Positions 18,667 through 27,413 are shown, counted from the stretch's first letter. The stretch is 64,000 nt of DNA from Flavobacterium gawalongense (GCF_007097265.1 NZ_VJZP01000004.1:62001-126000), one strand, 5' to 3'. Translations and numbers: made by a program. The notes: generated by a model from the letters alone, not told the origin.

Positions 18667-18798
18667 TTTTAACCACATAGAAACATAGAAAAAAAGAGTT
18701 GGATAGCCCAATTCTTGGGTTTACATAGCTATGATTTTCTCTAATAAAGTAAAACGACTTTCAAAATTTATAAAATCTATGTTTCTATGTGGTTAAAA
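18667..18798. repeat. Long-spaced inverted repeat (22-bp arms)
   Basis: Arms at 18667-18688 and 18777-18798 are perfect reverse complements (core AACCACATAGAAACATAG), 88 bases apart. It occupies the gap between serS and the DMP19 gene and contains no gene. Confidence 0.8.
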
Positions 18799-18826
18799 AT
18801 GCAAAATGAATTTTACCTAATATTAC

Positions 18827-19366
18827 CTACTCTCTTTTAATCTCATGACCCACAAATTCTTCTAAGGTTGCAAACATATCGTCAACCGGAAGGACTTCGA
18901 AATCTGGGTGTGTTTTTAAAAAAGTAGCATTCAACGTAATCAGGTTTTCTTCAATTTCAAAAAACGTGTCGTTGTTAAGCAAATCTCGGATAGGATTTAC
19001 GCCTTCCAATTTCCCTTTCAGGAACTTATTCAACTTTACACTACTCATTAATTTTACTTTTTTGGATTGTTGTTGAAACAATTCCAAATGCTTTTCGGCG
19101 CCAATTAATGCCAATCCTTCTTCTATCAATTCATTTAACTCTTTATCCCAACTTGAATTATAGACAAATTGAGCAAAATTTCCCTCCGTATATTGCGACG
19201 CATAATAATCTAAATAATAACTCATCAAAGCATCTTCGTGAATCAAATCATCGTTTACGCCTTCCTCACGCATTAAGTTGATTACCGAAATATTAGAGTG
19301 AATTACATCTTGGAGGTTTTCACTGTTCATTGCGGTTTCTGAAATAATTATTGTACCGAATTCCAT
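18827..19366 (-). CDS. DMP19-family (DUF4375-like) protein
   Basis: A 179-residue acidic, cytoplasmic-looking protein without signal or membrane segments. The block LMSYYLDYYASQYTEGNFAQFVYNS followed by GLALIGAEKHLELFQQ is characteristic of the DMP19 fold, a family with DNA-mimic members. The acidic composition (many Glu/Asp) fits, but DNA mimicry has not been shown for this branch, so that is only a possibility. It lies in the serS-metG accessory interval. A second start at MNSENLQ (residue 13) is possible. Confidence 0.65.
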   Translation of the reverse strand: MEFGTIIISETAMNSENLQDVIHSNISVINLMREEGVNDDLIHEDALMSYYLDYYASQYTEGNFAQFVYNSSWDKELNELIEEGLALIGAEKHLELFQQQSKKVKLMSSVKLNKFLKGKLEGVNPIRDLLNNDTFFEIEENLITLNATFLKTHPDFEVLPVDDMFATLEEFVGHEIKRE

Positions 19367-19434
19367 AGGTTTTGTGTTTGAATATTTGGTGCAAATTTCC
19401 GTTAAATTAAAACAGAAAAGAAATACAATGTAAT

Positions 19435-19605
19435 TTATATGACATCAAATCCGTTACTACTCTTTTTCTGATTCATTTTTGTAACTAAAGCTTTCAAACG
19501 CAAAGCTTTTTCTTTTTTTTCTTCTTGAAGCTTAGCCTTTTTCCGATTGAGCAATTTGGTATGTAAAGCCTTATTTTTGGTGTTTTTTTCGGGTCCTTTT
19601 GCCAT
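19435..19605 (-). CDS. Small Lys-rich protein (56 aa)
   Basis: An ATG at 19605 opens a 56-residue frame beginning MAKGPEKNTKNKALHTKLLN and ending NGFDVI. About a third of the residues are Lys or Arg, with a central Lys/Glu helix (KKAKLQEEKKEKALRLK). I have the impression that similarly short proteins with this N-terminus exist in other flavobacteria, which would support a real gene, but I could not check. Function is unknown; nucleic-acid or ribosome binding is a reasonable guess from charge alone. Confidence 0.6.
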   Translation of the reverse strand: MAKGPEKNTKNKALHTKLLNRKKAKLQEEKKEKALRLKALVTKMNQKKSSNGFDVI

Positions 19606-19708
19606 AATTTATGTGCTTCTTTAATTACGTTTACAAATATATAAAAACTGATAGTATGGACGTATTGAAGTCTTTAACAAAGTCCGCAGCGGGTAGTGGT
19701 ATTAGTTT

Positions 19709-20755
19709 TTAGAACTCTTCAATTTCATTTCTATTTACTCTAAAAACTGAAAAAGTAAAATGTGAAATATGTTTTATTTCAATTCTTTCAAGACTTCTTC
19801 TTAATGAATTTGTATTTGGAATTAATATATTTTCTTCTGAATCGATTTTTAAACCTGCTTGGCGGATTATAATATTTTTATTGTTGCAAATGAATTTTAA
19901 TAAACTTGTAACATCTTGACTTTTTGCATCAATCCGATATTCATCACTTGTTTTCAATACTTTATTTGAAAAATTTTTACCATTGAAAAAATTAAATCCT
20001 AAAACAATTTCTTCTATTGAATCAGCATCATAAGATGCAAATCTATTATTTTCCCCTTTATAGTCTTCCTTTAGCGAAACTAACGATTCAGGAACTGACA
20101 TAGCGGATTTTGTTATAATAAACCTCCATTCATTTTCATATTTCCAATCATTGACTTTTGTTGAAATATCTACTAATAAAGGAAGACGATTACCGTATTC
20201 GCTGGTGTCTATATGCAATTTATTTTCGATATAATTTATCGGAAAAAAAAGACAGTTTTGTTCATTGTTTTTATTTATAGATTCTACAAGTTTTGGAGTA
20301 TTAAACTTAACTTTAAATCCTGAATCACTTGAATAATGACCCCACATTAAATTGTTCATTTTATTTTTAGTCAAACTAATAAAACCTAACATTGAATTTA
20401 ATTCAGAATAATAGTGATTACAGTAACTTCTAAACAAATTTAATTTATCTTCTTCGTACATTAATAATAACTGATTTTCATCAACCAAATCTTCATAATA
20501 ATTTTTAAAATCTTCTAAACACAAATCTTTGAAATTATATGATAAAGGTGTGCTATCAGTTAAATCATTAAAATGAAAAGGATGTGAGCAAAAGAAATTA
20601 TTATTTGAAATAGCATTAAAACTATTTTCATTTGAAGGATAATACTTGTATAAGTATTCTGGAATATTTTCCTTAAATTCAATCCGAATACCATTATTCC
20701 ATTTAAATGGAGTTTCTTCAATATATTGCCAATCTCCTAATTCTATTTTTGCCAT
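19709..20755 (-). CDS. DUF2971 domain protein
   Basis: Starting at the ATG at 20755 gives MAKIELGDWQYIEETPFKWN (348 residues); a TTG seven codons upstream would overlap the next gene. The protein has the DUF2971 pattern: YKYYPSNENSFNAISNNNFF, FNDLTDSTP, LTKNKMNNLMWGHYSSDSG, then a YENEWRFI strand-turn. DUF2971 proteins are cytoplasmic, of unknown function, and frequent in accessory regions. The small membrane-protein gene ends 17 bases upstream on the same strand, so they are probably co-transcribed. The codon use looks more AT-rich than serS or metG, in keeping with an acquired gene. Confidence 0.72.
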   Translation of the reverse strand: MAKIELGDWQYIEETPFKWNNGIRIEFKENIPEYLYKYYPSNENSFNAISNNNFFCSHPFHFNDLTDSTPLSYNFKDLCLEDFKNYYEDLVDENQLLLMYEEDKLNLFRSYCNHYYSELNSMLGFISLTKNKMNNLMWGHYSSDSGFKVKFNTPKLVESINKNNEQNCLFFPINYIENKLHIDTSEYGNRLPLLVDISTKVNDWKYENEWRFIITKSAMSVPESLVSLKEDYKGENNRFASYDADSIEEIVLGFNFFNGKNFSNKVLKTSDEYRIDAKSQDVTSLLKFICNNKNIIIRQAGLKIDSEENILIPNTNSLRRSLERIEIKHISHFTFSVFRVNRNEIEEF

Positions 20756-20772
20756 AGATGTATTTTTTAATT

Positions 20773-21147
20773 TCAAAATCTTTCGGAATCTTTATCATAT
20801 TCATTTTTAGAATATACAATTTTGAGTGATTTAATTAAGAAATAAACATAAGTTACGATAACTAAAACAACAAAATTTTCAAAGATTTTTGATTTATCTG
20901 ATGTTAGGATAGCTAACATTTCAAAAATACCGGAACCTCCTAATAATAAAGGAATAAAAACAACTAGAGGTACTGAAATAGATATGATGAAGCACCTTAA
21001 AAATTTTGATCTTATAACATCTTCCCATTTTTTATTAAAAAATTTTATAGAAAATGTCCCTAAAAATTCAAAAATGAAGATGTACGCTCCAAATAAAAAT
21101 AGTATTCCTATAACTTTTATAAATATCCAATCCCAATCCATTTCCAT
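20773..21147 (-). CDS. Small multi-pass membrane protein (124 aa)
   Basis: I do not recognise the family. The 124-residue protein has three hydrophobic segments: VIGILFLFGAYIFIFEFLG (about 12-30), FIISISVPLVVFIPLLLGG (about 52-70) and FENFVVLVIVTYVYFLI (about 88-105). A basic loop and a charged tail (YSKNEYDKDSERF) complete it. It ends 17 bases before the DUF2971 start, so the pair may form one two-gene unit. No function is proposed. Confidence 0.6.
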   Translation of the reverse strand: MEMDWDWIFIKVIGILFLFGAYIFIFEFLGTFSIKFFNKKWEDVIRSKFLRCFIISISVPLVVFIPLLLGGSGIFEMLAILTSDKSKIFENFVVLVIVTYVYFLIKSLKIVYSKNEYDKDSERF

Positions 21148-21498
21148 TTATGACAATATTTTAAGTGATTTTTAAAACTCAATTATACTTCATTAATTAG
21201 GCCTACTTATTCATTCTCTCTTTATACTGTTTGCACCTAGTGATTTTAAATAAATGTAGAATTAATAAAGAATGCTAAAGATAGAAAAAAATCTTACATA
21301 TTATATATTATATCTAAATCACAACAAATTCCTTTTCTTTCCAAATTAAATTTTTCTTCATTCATAAAATTTATTTTATGCTTTTAGTTTTTAATTATTT
21401 TCTCAAATTTATGGAGAAGAAAACGCACTGCTTTACGGTTTTCCACATTTGGGTAAAAAATGTGCTTTTTTTGGTTTTTTCTCCTGCAAGGTTTCAAA

Positions 21499-21591
21499 AA
21501 TGGTGTAGGCAGAATCGAAAGAGCAGAAATAAACACCACCATTAGAACTTTAGTAAAAATTGCCAACACTCTAGAAATCGAGCCAAAATAG
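21499..21591 (+). pseudogene. Remnant of an XRE-family HTH regulator
   Basis: The plus strand encodes a fragment containing GRIERAEINTTIRTLVKIAN and ending LEIEPK. It aligns with the second half of the HTH domain in the XRE proteins at 54507 and 55607 (SRIERGVINTSITTLYSISK). There is no start codon and the N-terminal half (helix 1-2) is missing; upstream frames hold unrelated sequence. It is a decayed regulator in the hotspot. Confidence 0.65.
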
Positions 21592-21674
21592 CCAAAAGAG
21601 TTGCTCAATTTTCAAATAAAATAATTTTTACGTTGTTCCTTATTCTGTTATTTCCCTACAAATTTGATTGTAAA

Positions 21675-21885
21675 CATTGTCCGTACCTACGGCACTTTAT
21701 GGATATATCATCAAATGTGGACGGATTAAAATCCATCCCTACAATATATGCCGAGCCTACGGCTCTTATAAGTGCGTAAAAGTTCCATAGGAACGATTCA
21801 TATTGTAGCAACGGATTTTAATCCGTTGACAAGTATAAAATAAAAGGAATAAAGTTCCGTAGGAACGACACATATAGACACAACA
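21675..21885. repeat. Composite intergenic repeat block
   Basis: It contains CCGTACCTACGG- and CCGAGCCTACGG-type hairpins. An inverted pair ACGGATTAAAATCC / GGATTTTAATCCGT lies at 21721-21734 and 21812-21825. Two AAAGTTCC(A/G)TAGGAACGA units lie at about 21780 and 21850. Non-coding; the pattern resembles repeats common between flavobacterial genes. Confidence 0.65.
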
Positions 21886-22003
21886 TATAAAAAAATAAAA
21901 TACCTCGATAAATCAATTTTTGGTATTTGTTTTAAAATTATAATTTCTTTTGTTGAAAAAACACTATTAAATTATTGATGAAAACTTATCGAAAACCCGA
22001 ATT

Positions 22004-22086
22004 CCTAGGCCCCGATAGCGGTGAAAATCCTTTCTATTCTTTCTTTAAAAATAGAAAGATTGCAACGAATAGCGGGAAATAGCTCC
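22004..22086. repeat. Dispersed 'CCCCGAT...GCGGGAAATAGCTCC' repeat, copy B
   Basis: CCTAGGCCCCGATAGCGG, then a CTATTCTTTCTTTAAAAATAG hairpin-like centre, then AACGAATAGCGGGAAATAGC and TCC. It lies directly upstream of the truncated metG copy, in the same position as copy C relative to intact metG. Confidence 0.8.
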
Positions 22087-22163
22087 TGAAAAACCTCCAA
22101 AAAAACACAAACAATTTCTCATAAGTACGGACAAGTCGCGACTTGTCCCTATCATCCCTTCGT

Positions 22164-22289
22164 CCCTATCATAAAAAATCTTATTTTTGCACTCAATAAA
22201 ATTGAATCATGATACAGAATCCAAAAAGGTATACGATTACAGTGGCATTGCCTTATACGAACGGACCGATTCACATTAGCCATTTGTAA
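22164..22289 (+). pseudogene. Duplicated 5' end of metG (leader plus 26 codons)
   Basis: Positions 22164-22286 match 25242-25364 (123 bases) with only three differences by eye, and the match includes the -7 box, the leader and the ATG (22209). The frame reads MIQNPKRY then [15 protein letters not shown] and stops at 22287. The synthetase HIGH motif is altered to HISH and the rest of metG is absent. The break point (CATTTG) is shared with the serS-leader fragment that follows. Confidence 0.85.
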
Positions 22290-22380
22290 CATCGCTTGAT
22301 TTTTATAACTCTTCTGTATTTCTTTACATAAAAAAAGTAAATTTCAAGGAAATGCTTGACAGGGATAAGACAAAGTTTCT
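22283..22380 (-). pseudogene. Duplicated serS start and leader fragment
   Basis: Read on the minus strand it ends with ATGTTACAA, the first three serS codons. Read on the plus strand, ATTTGTAACAT, TTGATTTTTATAACTCT and AAGGAAATG(C/T)TTGA(C/T)AG line up with the true serS leader at about 18512-18600. It is clearly homologous but more diverged than the adjoining metG fragment. It joins that fragment head-on at 22283-22286. Confidence 0.72.
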
Positions 22381-22479
22381 TCTAAAATTATTACACAAGC
22401 CCACACATAATGCACAGCAATATAGCAATAGAATGAGTATAATCAAAATATAGTATATTTGTAGATAAACAAAAAAATA

Positions 22480-23565
22480 ATGAGTAAAGATTTAACTAAT
22501 TCTAGCCTCGATAGAAAAAACATATTAAATAATAATATTGCTATTCAAGGAGTATATGAAGAACTTGGCTTTTATGGAATTAAGTTTGATGGTAAATATC
22601 GTTTCACTAAACAACAAATCGCTCAATATTTTGATGTAGATGTAAGAACTATTGAGCGAATATTGGAGAACAATAAAACAGAGTTAGAAATTAGTGGTTA
22701 TGAATTATATACCGGTTCTAAACTAAAAGCTTACAAAGAACAAGTGTTTGATTTTGTGAGAAATGCTAAAGATAAAAAGGATGTTCACGACATTAATGTC
22801 GTGAACATCCTTCAATTAAATGAAAGCGAACTAGATAGCTTGTCAAAAACACCTCAATTAACAATATTCACTTATAAAGCTTTTTTAAATATCGGAATGC
22901 TTCTCATTGGGTCAGAAAAAGCTCAAAAATTAAGAACCGCAATATTAGACATTGTTATTGATGTATTAAATAAAAAGCTCGGTGGAAAAACAAAATATAT
23001 AAATCAAAGAGAAGAAGAATTTTTACCAAGTGTCATTAGAGAATATAATTATCGTAAAGAATTTACAAATTCATTAGATTTTTATATCGTTGAAAATAAA
23101 TTTAAATATAGCCAACTTACTGACAAAATCTACAAAAGTATTTTCAAAGAAAATGCTAAAGAATACAGAAAAATTCTAAACCTAAATTCAAAAGAAAGTG
23201 TAAGAAGTACAATGTACTCAGAAGTTCTAGATTTAATTTCAGCATATGAAAATGGATTTGCCAACTATTTAAAAAACAAATCAGAAAATTTAAATAAAAA
23301 ACTCTCTCTTTCAGAAACTCATTTAATTTTCTCTGAATTTGAACAAATAATGGAGGCATTTGTAAGTCCTTTACAAGAGAAAGCTAGAAGTTTAATGGCG
23401 AGTCGTGACTTAGTTTTTAGAGACGCATTACATGAAAAATTAAAAGATTATGTAAACGAAGTAAGTTCAGAAGATTTTTATAAATTTTTAGGCAAAAAAA
23501 GTATGGAGTTTGAAAAACGGTTAGAAGAAAACAAAGAAGTGTTTAAACGATTAAAAGACCGTTAA
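22480..23565 (+). CDS. RhuM-like DNA-binding protein, probable antitoxin/partner of Doc
   Basis: A 361-residue protein with an N-terminal helix-turn-helix-like region (RFTKQQIAQYFDVDVRTIER, about 46-65) as in RhuM-type proteins. A central region contains TIFTYKAFLNIGMLLIGSEKAQKLRTAIL, and a long charged helical C-terminus ends EFEKRLEENKEVFKRLKDR. It ends two bases before the Doc start, a spacing that implies co-translation. In toxin-antitoxin terms it would be the DNA-binding antitoxin, which is inference from position. A perfect 36-base palindrome lies inside the gene (22777-22812). The family call is tentative because the C-terminal part is unlike classical RhuM. Confidence 0.62.
   Translation: MSKDLTNSSLDRKNILNNNIAIQGVYEELGFYGIKFDGKYRFTKQQIAQYFDVDVRTIERILENNKTELEISGYELYTGSKLKAYKEQVFDFVRNAKDKKDVHDINVVNILQLNESELDSLSKTPQLTIFTYKAFLNIGMLLIGSEKAQKLRTAILDIVIDVLNKKLGGKTKYINQREEEFLPSVIREYNYRKEFTNSLDFYIVENKFKYSQLTDKIYKSIFKENAKEYRKILNLNSKESVRSTMYSEVLDLISAYENGFANYLKNKSENLNKKLSLSETHLIFSEFEQIMEAFVSPLQEKARSLMASRDLVFRDALHEKLKDYVNEVSSEDFYKFLGKKSMEFEKRLEENKEVFKRLKDR
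22777..22812. promoter_or_regulatory. Perfect 36-bp palindrome inside the RhuM-like gene
   Basis: Arms of 18 bases (AAGGATGTTCACGACATT and its exact reverse complement) meet with no spacer. In frame it encodes KDVHDINVVNIL. It would form a strong hairpin in mRNA or a cruciform in DNA, and has the symmetry of an operator. It is listed as a possible regulatory site; binding is inferred. Confidence 0.5.
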
Positions 23566-23833
23566 CGATGAGATTAATCTATTTCACTTCAGATTACGCA
23601 ATAAAGATTCATGACAAAATAATTGAAATTTCTGGAGGTCGAGAGGGGATCAAGGATTTTGGCAATATTGATAGTCCTCTTCACCATATTCAAAATGATG
23701 ACTACTATCCAACATTTGAAGAAAAACTAACTCATTTAATATTTTCCTTTAATAAATTTCATGCTTTTAATGATGGAAACAAACGTACATCGATTGCAAT
23801 GGGAGCTTTCTTTTTAGAAGTAAATGGCTTAGA

Positions 23834-24844
23834 ACCTGAGTTCGATTATTAATATAAAGCTAACTGCTTAGAATCCAGTGTTTCAAATTTAATAGATGGT
23901 TTTTTAGGAAGGAAATGATACGCAATTATCCCCGCAATCATATTGGTTAAAAAGTTTACAACAGAACGATGCCTTGAATGTTCTACTTGGCATATATTTT
24001 TAAGTTCATCATTAACAGTCTCAATAACAGAACGTTTCCTGAGTAATATTTTGTCACTCATATTCATTAAACTATTCTTCATGTTATTACGAATGCTTGT
24101 TATAAGTTCTATTCCATCTACAAAAAGTAGTTTTTGCAACTTTTCGGATATATAACCTTTGTCAGCAAATAGCTTTCCGAATATTTCTTTCAAAAAACCT
24201 TCGTTTTTCAAGGGTTCCCTGTCATCAACGTTTGCTTGGGTTACTGCAAAGCTCAATAATTCACCTTTATCATTAATAATAATATATAGCTTAAATCCGT
24301 GAAACCAACCCATTGTAGATTTGCCTGTTGTAGCCACTCCTTTAAAAACCTTATTTCGACTGATTCTTTTGTTTTTGCAAACTCTAATTGGAGTAGAATC
24401 AACAAACGAAATTCCAGTACAACTTCCTAAACAACAAGTTTTTGCAAACATAGTCATCGGCATTAAAACAGATTGCATAAGTTCTACAAATCTGTTATAT
24501 GAAACGGTTTGGGGAAAATCATCTTGCATATGTTTTTGTACGTAAAATATGTAAAAATGTTTAAAACAACGAAAACCACCTAAATGAAACAAATAGTATA
24601 TCGTAATAACCTCCGCAGTAGTCATTCTAGGCTTTCTCTTTGGTTTATTCCCAATAATAAAAGATTCTGTCGTTTTTTCGAAATTTTTACAAAACTCATC
24701 TGTAACACAAAATATTTCAGTAATTTTATCAAAACAAATCATAAGGCAATTTTTGGTTAATTATTTAAAATTCAGCACTTTAAATATACTAAATTTTGCC
24801 TTTTTGTGCAAATTTTTATACAAAAACATTAATCGAACTCAGGT
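23834..24844 (-). mobile_element. Complete IS982-family insertion sequence (1011 bp)
   Basis: Ends are perfect 15-base inverted repeats ACCTGAGTTCGATTA (23834-23848, and reverse complement at 24830-24844). A 5-base direct target duplication TTAGA flanks them (23829-23833 and 24845-24849). It contains one minus-strand transposase gene. The ACC termini, about 1-kb length and transposase type fit the IS982 family. The clean ends and exact duplication suggest a recent insertion. Confidence 0.93.
23849..24742 (-). CDS. IS982-family transposase
   Basis: A 297-residue DDE transposase. The first Asp is in SFVDSTPIRVCKNKRI, the second in LFADKGYIS and the Glu in KRSVIETVNDELKNICQVEH. An N-terminal region KPRMTTAEVITIYYLFHLGGFRC is typical of IS982. 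The frame is intact, so the element is potentially active. The stop codon lies immediately inside the left inverted repeat, and the start is about 90 bases inside the right end, leaving room for a promoter there. It cuts and pastes the element and produced the 5-base duplication. Confidence 0.93.
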   Translation of the reverse strand: MICFDKITEIFCVTDEFCKNFEKTTESFIIGNKPKRKPRMTTAEVITIYYLFHLGGFRCFKHFYIFYVQKHMQDDFPQTVSYNRFVELMQSVLMPMTMFAKTCCLGSCTGISFVDSTPIRVCKNKRISRNKVFKGVATTGKSTMGWFHGFKLYIIINDKGELLSFAVTQANVDDREPLKNEGFLKEIFGKLFADKGYISEKLQKLLFVDGIELITSIRNNMKNSLMNMSDKILLRKRSVIETVNDELKNICQVEHSRHRSVVNFLTNMIAGIIAYHFLPKKPSIKFETLDSKQLALY

Positions 24845-25094
24845 TTAGATGTATTTACAAATAAATTCATCATTGAAATGGAAAATATTGCTGTAACAGT
24901 TGCTGATAATTTAATTGGAAAAGATTTACTTCAGGAAATAATAGCAGCAGTCATTAACGAGATCGATTACAGTGACGAGCTAAAATTAAAAATTATAAAT
25001 GCTCTTAGTCTAGTAAGAGAAGATGCTGGACAAATAAATTTAGGCATCGATTTTTATAGAGATGTTTTCTAAAAAAGGCATTAATAACCTAAAT

Positions 25095-25175
25095 CCCTAG
25101 CCCTGATTGCAGCGGCATCCTTTTCTTGCTTTCTTTAAGCAAGAAAAGATACAGCGTAGAGCAGGAAACAGCTCC
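25095..25175. repeat. Dispersed 'CCCCGAT...GCGGGAAATAGCTCC' repeat, copy C
   Basis: CCCTAGCCCTGATTGCAGCG, a TTTCTTGCTTTCTTTAAGCAAG hairpin-like centre shared in form with other copies, and GAGCAGGAAACAGCTCC at the end. It lies upstream of the intact metG promoter. A perfect 20-base palindrome (GGACAAGTCGCGACTTGTCC) follows at 25216-25235 and also at 22129-22148. Confidence 0.8.
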
Positions 25176-25259
25176 AAAAAACCTCCCAAAAACACGAACA
25201 ATTTCTCCTAAGTACGGACAAGTCGCGACTTGTCCCTTCTTCCCTATCATAAAAAATCT

Positions 25260-25267
25260 TATTTTTG
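25260..25267 (+). promoter_or_regulatory. -7 box (TATTTTTG) of metG
   Basis: TATTTTTG fits the TAnnTTTG consensus, 19 bases before the metG ATG. The same box is conserved in the duplicated fragment at 22182-22189. No well-spaced -33 element is evident. Confidence 0.6.
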
Positions 25268-25286
25268 CACTCAATAAAATTGAATC

Positions 25287-27347
25287 ATGATACAGAATCC
25301 AAAAAGATATACGATTACAGCGGCATTGCCTTATACGAACGGACCGATTCACATTGGCCATTTGGCGGGTGTTTACGTGCCTTCGGACATATATTCCAGA
25401 TATTTAAGATTGCAAGGCAGAGATGTCGTGTTTGTTTGCGGAAGCGACGAGCACGGCGTGGCGATTTCGATGAAAGCCAAAAAAGAAGGCATTACGCCAC
25501 AGGAAGTAATCGATAAATACGATGGAATTATTCGCAAATCGTTCTCTGATTTTGGAATTTCGTTTGATAATTATTCCCGAACTTCGGCTAAAATTCATCA
25601 TGATACGGCTTCGGAATTTTTTAGAAAACTGTATGACAAAGGTGATTTTATCGAGGAAGTGACTGAGCAATTGTATGATGCAAAAGCAGATCAGTTCTTG
25701 GCAGATCGCTTTGTTGTCGGGACTTGCCCAAAATGTGGCAACGAAGAAGCCTACGGTGATCAATGTGAAAAATGTGGTTCTACATTGAATGCTACGGATT
25801 TGATTAATCCAAAATCTACAATAACTGGAGAAACTCCTATTTTGAAATCGACGAAACACTGGTTTTTGCCTTTGGATCGTTATGAAGATTTCTTGAAAGA
25901 ATGGATTCTCGTTGGACATAAAAATGACTGGAAGCCGAATGTTTACGGACAAGTAAAATCTTGGATTGACGGTGGACTAGAACCTCGTGCAGTAACTCGT
26001 GATTTAGATTGGGGAATTGATGTTCCGGTTGAAGGTGCCGAAGGAAAAAAATTATACGTGTGGTTTGATGCGCCAATTGGCTACATTTCATCTACGAAAG
26101 AATGGGCTTTGCGTGAAGGAAAAGATTGGGAACCGTACTGGAAAGATCAAGACACAAAACTGGTTCACTTCATTGGGAAAGACAATATTGTTTTCCATTG
26201 TATCATTTTTCCTGCGATGTTGAAAGCCGAAGGAAGTTATATTTTGCCGGACAATGTTCCTGCAAATGAGTTTTTGAACTTGGAAGGAAATAAATTGTCG
26301 ACATCTAAAAACTGGGCGGTTTGGTTGCACGAATATCTGGAAGAATTCCCGAATCAGCAAGATGTTTTGCGTTATGCGTTGACATCAAATGCTCCGGAAA
26401 CGAAGGATAATGATTTTACCTGGAAAGATTTTCAGGCGAGAAACAATAATGAATTGGTAGCGATTTACGGGAATTTCATTAATCGCGTGGTGGTGTTGAC
26501 CAATAAATATTACAACGGAATTGTACCGCAACCAAACGAACTTTCGGAAGTGGACGAAGCGACTTTGACGGAATTGAAAGCATATCCAGCGGTGATTTCG
26601 AGTTCTGTGGAACGTTATAGATTCCGTGAAGCGTTGAGTGAATTGATGAATGTGGCTCGTTTAGGAAATAAATACTTGGCTGACGAAGAGCCTTGGAAAG
26701 TTATCAAAGACAATCCGGAGCGCGTGCAAACGCAAATGTATGTGGCCTTGCAAATTGCCGCAGCACTAAGTTCACTTTGCGAACCTTTCCTACCATTTAC
26801 AGCAAAAAAATTGTCAAGAATTTTAAAAATAGAAAGTCCATTAAACTGGAATACTATTGCTCAAATCTCTGATTTAATTCCGGCTGGACACCAAATTGGT
26901 GAAGCTGAATTGCTTTTCGCCAAAATTGAAGACGAGGAAATCCAGAAACAAATAGACAAATTGGAAGCTACAAAAACCGCCAATACTGCCGAAAACAAAA
27001 AAGCAGAACCACAAAAAGAGGCGATTCAATTTGAAGATTTTGCCAAAATGGACATCCGTGTAGGAACGATTCTGGAAGCCGAAAAAATGCCAAAAGCCAA
27101 CAAGCTTTTGATTTTGAAAGTAGATACCGGAATTGATGTTCGCACAATAATTTCAGGAATTGCCGAGAGTTTTTCACCGGAAGAAATCATAGGGAAACGC
27201 GTGACTGTTTTAGTGAATTTGGCTCCAAGAAACCTTCGCGGCGTGGAAAGTCAAGGAATGATTTTGATGACTACCAATGCCGAAGGAAAACTGGTTTTTG
27301 TAAATCCGGATACAGATGGCGTTGCGAATGGGGAGACGATAAATTAA
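25287..27347 (+). CDS. metG: Methionyl-tRNA synthetase with C-terminal tRNA-binding domain
   Basis: A 686-residue class I synthetase. It has HIGH ([11 protein letters not shown], about 20-25), a zinc-binding insertion with [18 protein letters not shown], and the KMSKS-equivalent NKLSTSKNW. The C-terminal EMAP/Trbp111 domain starts near 580 ([20 protein letters not shown]). It charges tRNA-Met and initiator tRNA. The KLSTS variant still keeps the lysine and serine positions seen in many MetRS. A near-exact copy of its first 26 codons lies at 22209. The HAD gene follows 66 bases downstream and may share its transcript. Confidence 0.96.
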   Translation: MIQNPKRYTITAALPYTNGPIHIGHLAGVYVPSDIYSRYLRLQGRDVVFVCGSDEHGVAISMKAKKEGITPQEVIDKYDGIIRKSFSDFGISFDNYSRTSAKIHHDTASEFFRKLYDKGDFIEEVTEQLYDAKADQFLADRFVVGTCPKCGNEEAYGDQCEKCGSTLNATDLINPKSTITGETPILKSTKHWFLPLDRYEDFLKEWILVGHKNDWKPNVYGQVKSWIDGGLEPRAVTRDLDWGIDVPVEGAEGKKLYVWFDAPIGYISSTKEWALREGKDWEPYWKDQDTKLVHFIGKDNIVFHCIIFPAMLKAEGSYILPDNVPANEFLNLEGNKLSTSKNWAVWLHEYLEEFPNQQDVLRYALTSNAPETKDNDFTWKDFQARNNNELVAIYGNFINRVVVLTNKYYNGIVPQPNELSEVDEATLTELKAYPAVISSSVERYRFREALSELMNVARLGNKYLADEEPWKVIKDNPERVQTQMYVALQIAAALSSLCEPFLPFTAKKLSRILKIESPLNWNTIAQISDLIPAGHQIGEAELLFAKIEDEEIQKQIDKLEATKTANTAENKKAEPQKEAIQFEDFAKMDIRVGTILEAEKMPKANKLLILKVDTGIDVRTIISGIAESFSPEEIIGKRVTVLVNLAPRNLRGVESQGMILMTTNAEGKLVFVNPDTDGVANGETIN

Positions 27348-27413
27348 AAAAATAACCGCGGATTCGCTGATTATTTTTTATCAATCTGTGAATCTGCGGT
27401 AAAATAAATAAAA

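Larger units (their letters stand above)
23568..25072 (+). pseudogene. doc: Doc/Fic-type death-on-curing toxin gene split by IS982-family element
   Basis: The 5' part encodes residues 1-87 (MRLIYFTSDYAIKIHDKIIE...), including the Fic/Doc active-site motif HAFNDGNKRT (His65, Asp69, Asn71, Arg73), before the element enters at 23834. Removing the element and one copy of the TTAGA duplication rejoins the frame with 24850-25072 to give a 162-residue protein. That protein has a normal helical C-terminus (NLIGKDLLQEIIAAVINEID) and a stop at 25070. Doc toxins AMPylate or phosphorylate targets such as EF-Tu. In this genome the frame ends after EPEFDY, so a truncated protein retaining the motif but missing the C-terminal helices might still be made. 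Confidence 0.88.

Noticed and set aside
21384..21608. Minus-strand frame of 74 codons
   Set aside because: It lies opposite the XRE remnant and has no recognisable domain or start context.
22209..22289. A 26-residue microprotein
   Set aside because: It is the truncated metG start from the duplication, ending at the junction, not an independent gene.
24878..25072. A stand-alone 64-residue gene starting at 24878
   Set aside because: It is the C-terminal part of the Doc gene; the frame joins the upstream half when the insertion sequence is removed.
26280..26320. KLSTS instead of KMSKS in MetG as a defect
   Set aside because: Variation at these positions is normal in methionyl-tRNA synthetases and the rest of the protein is intact.
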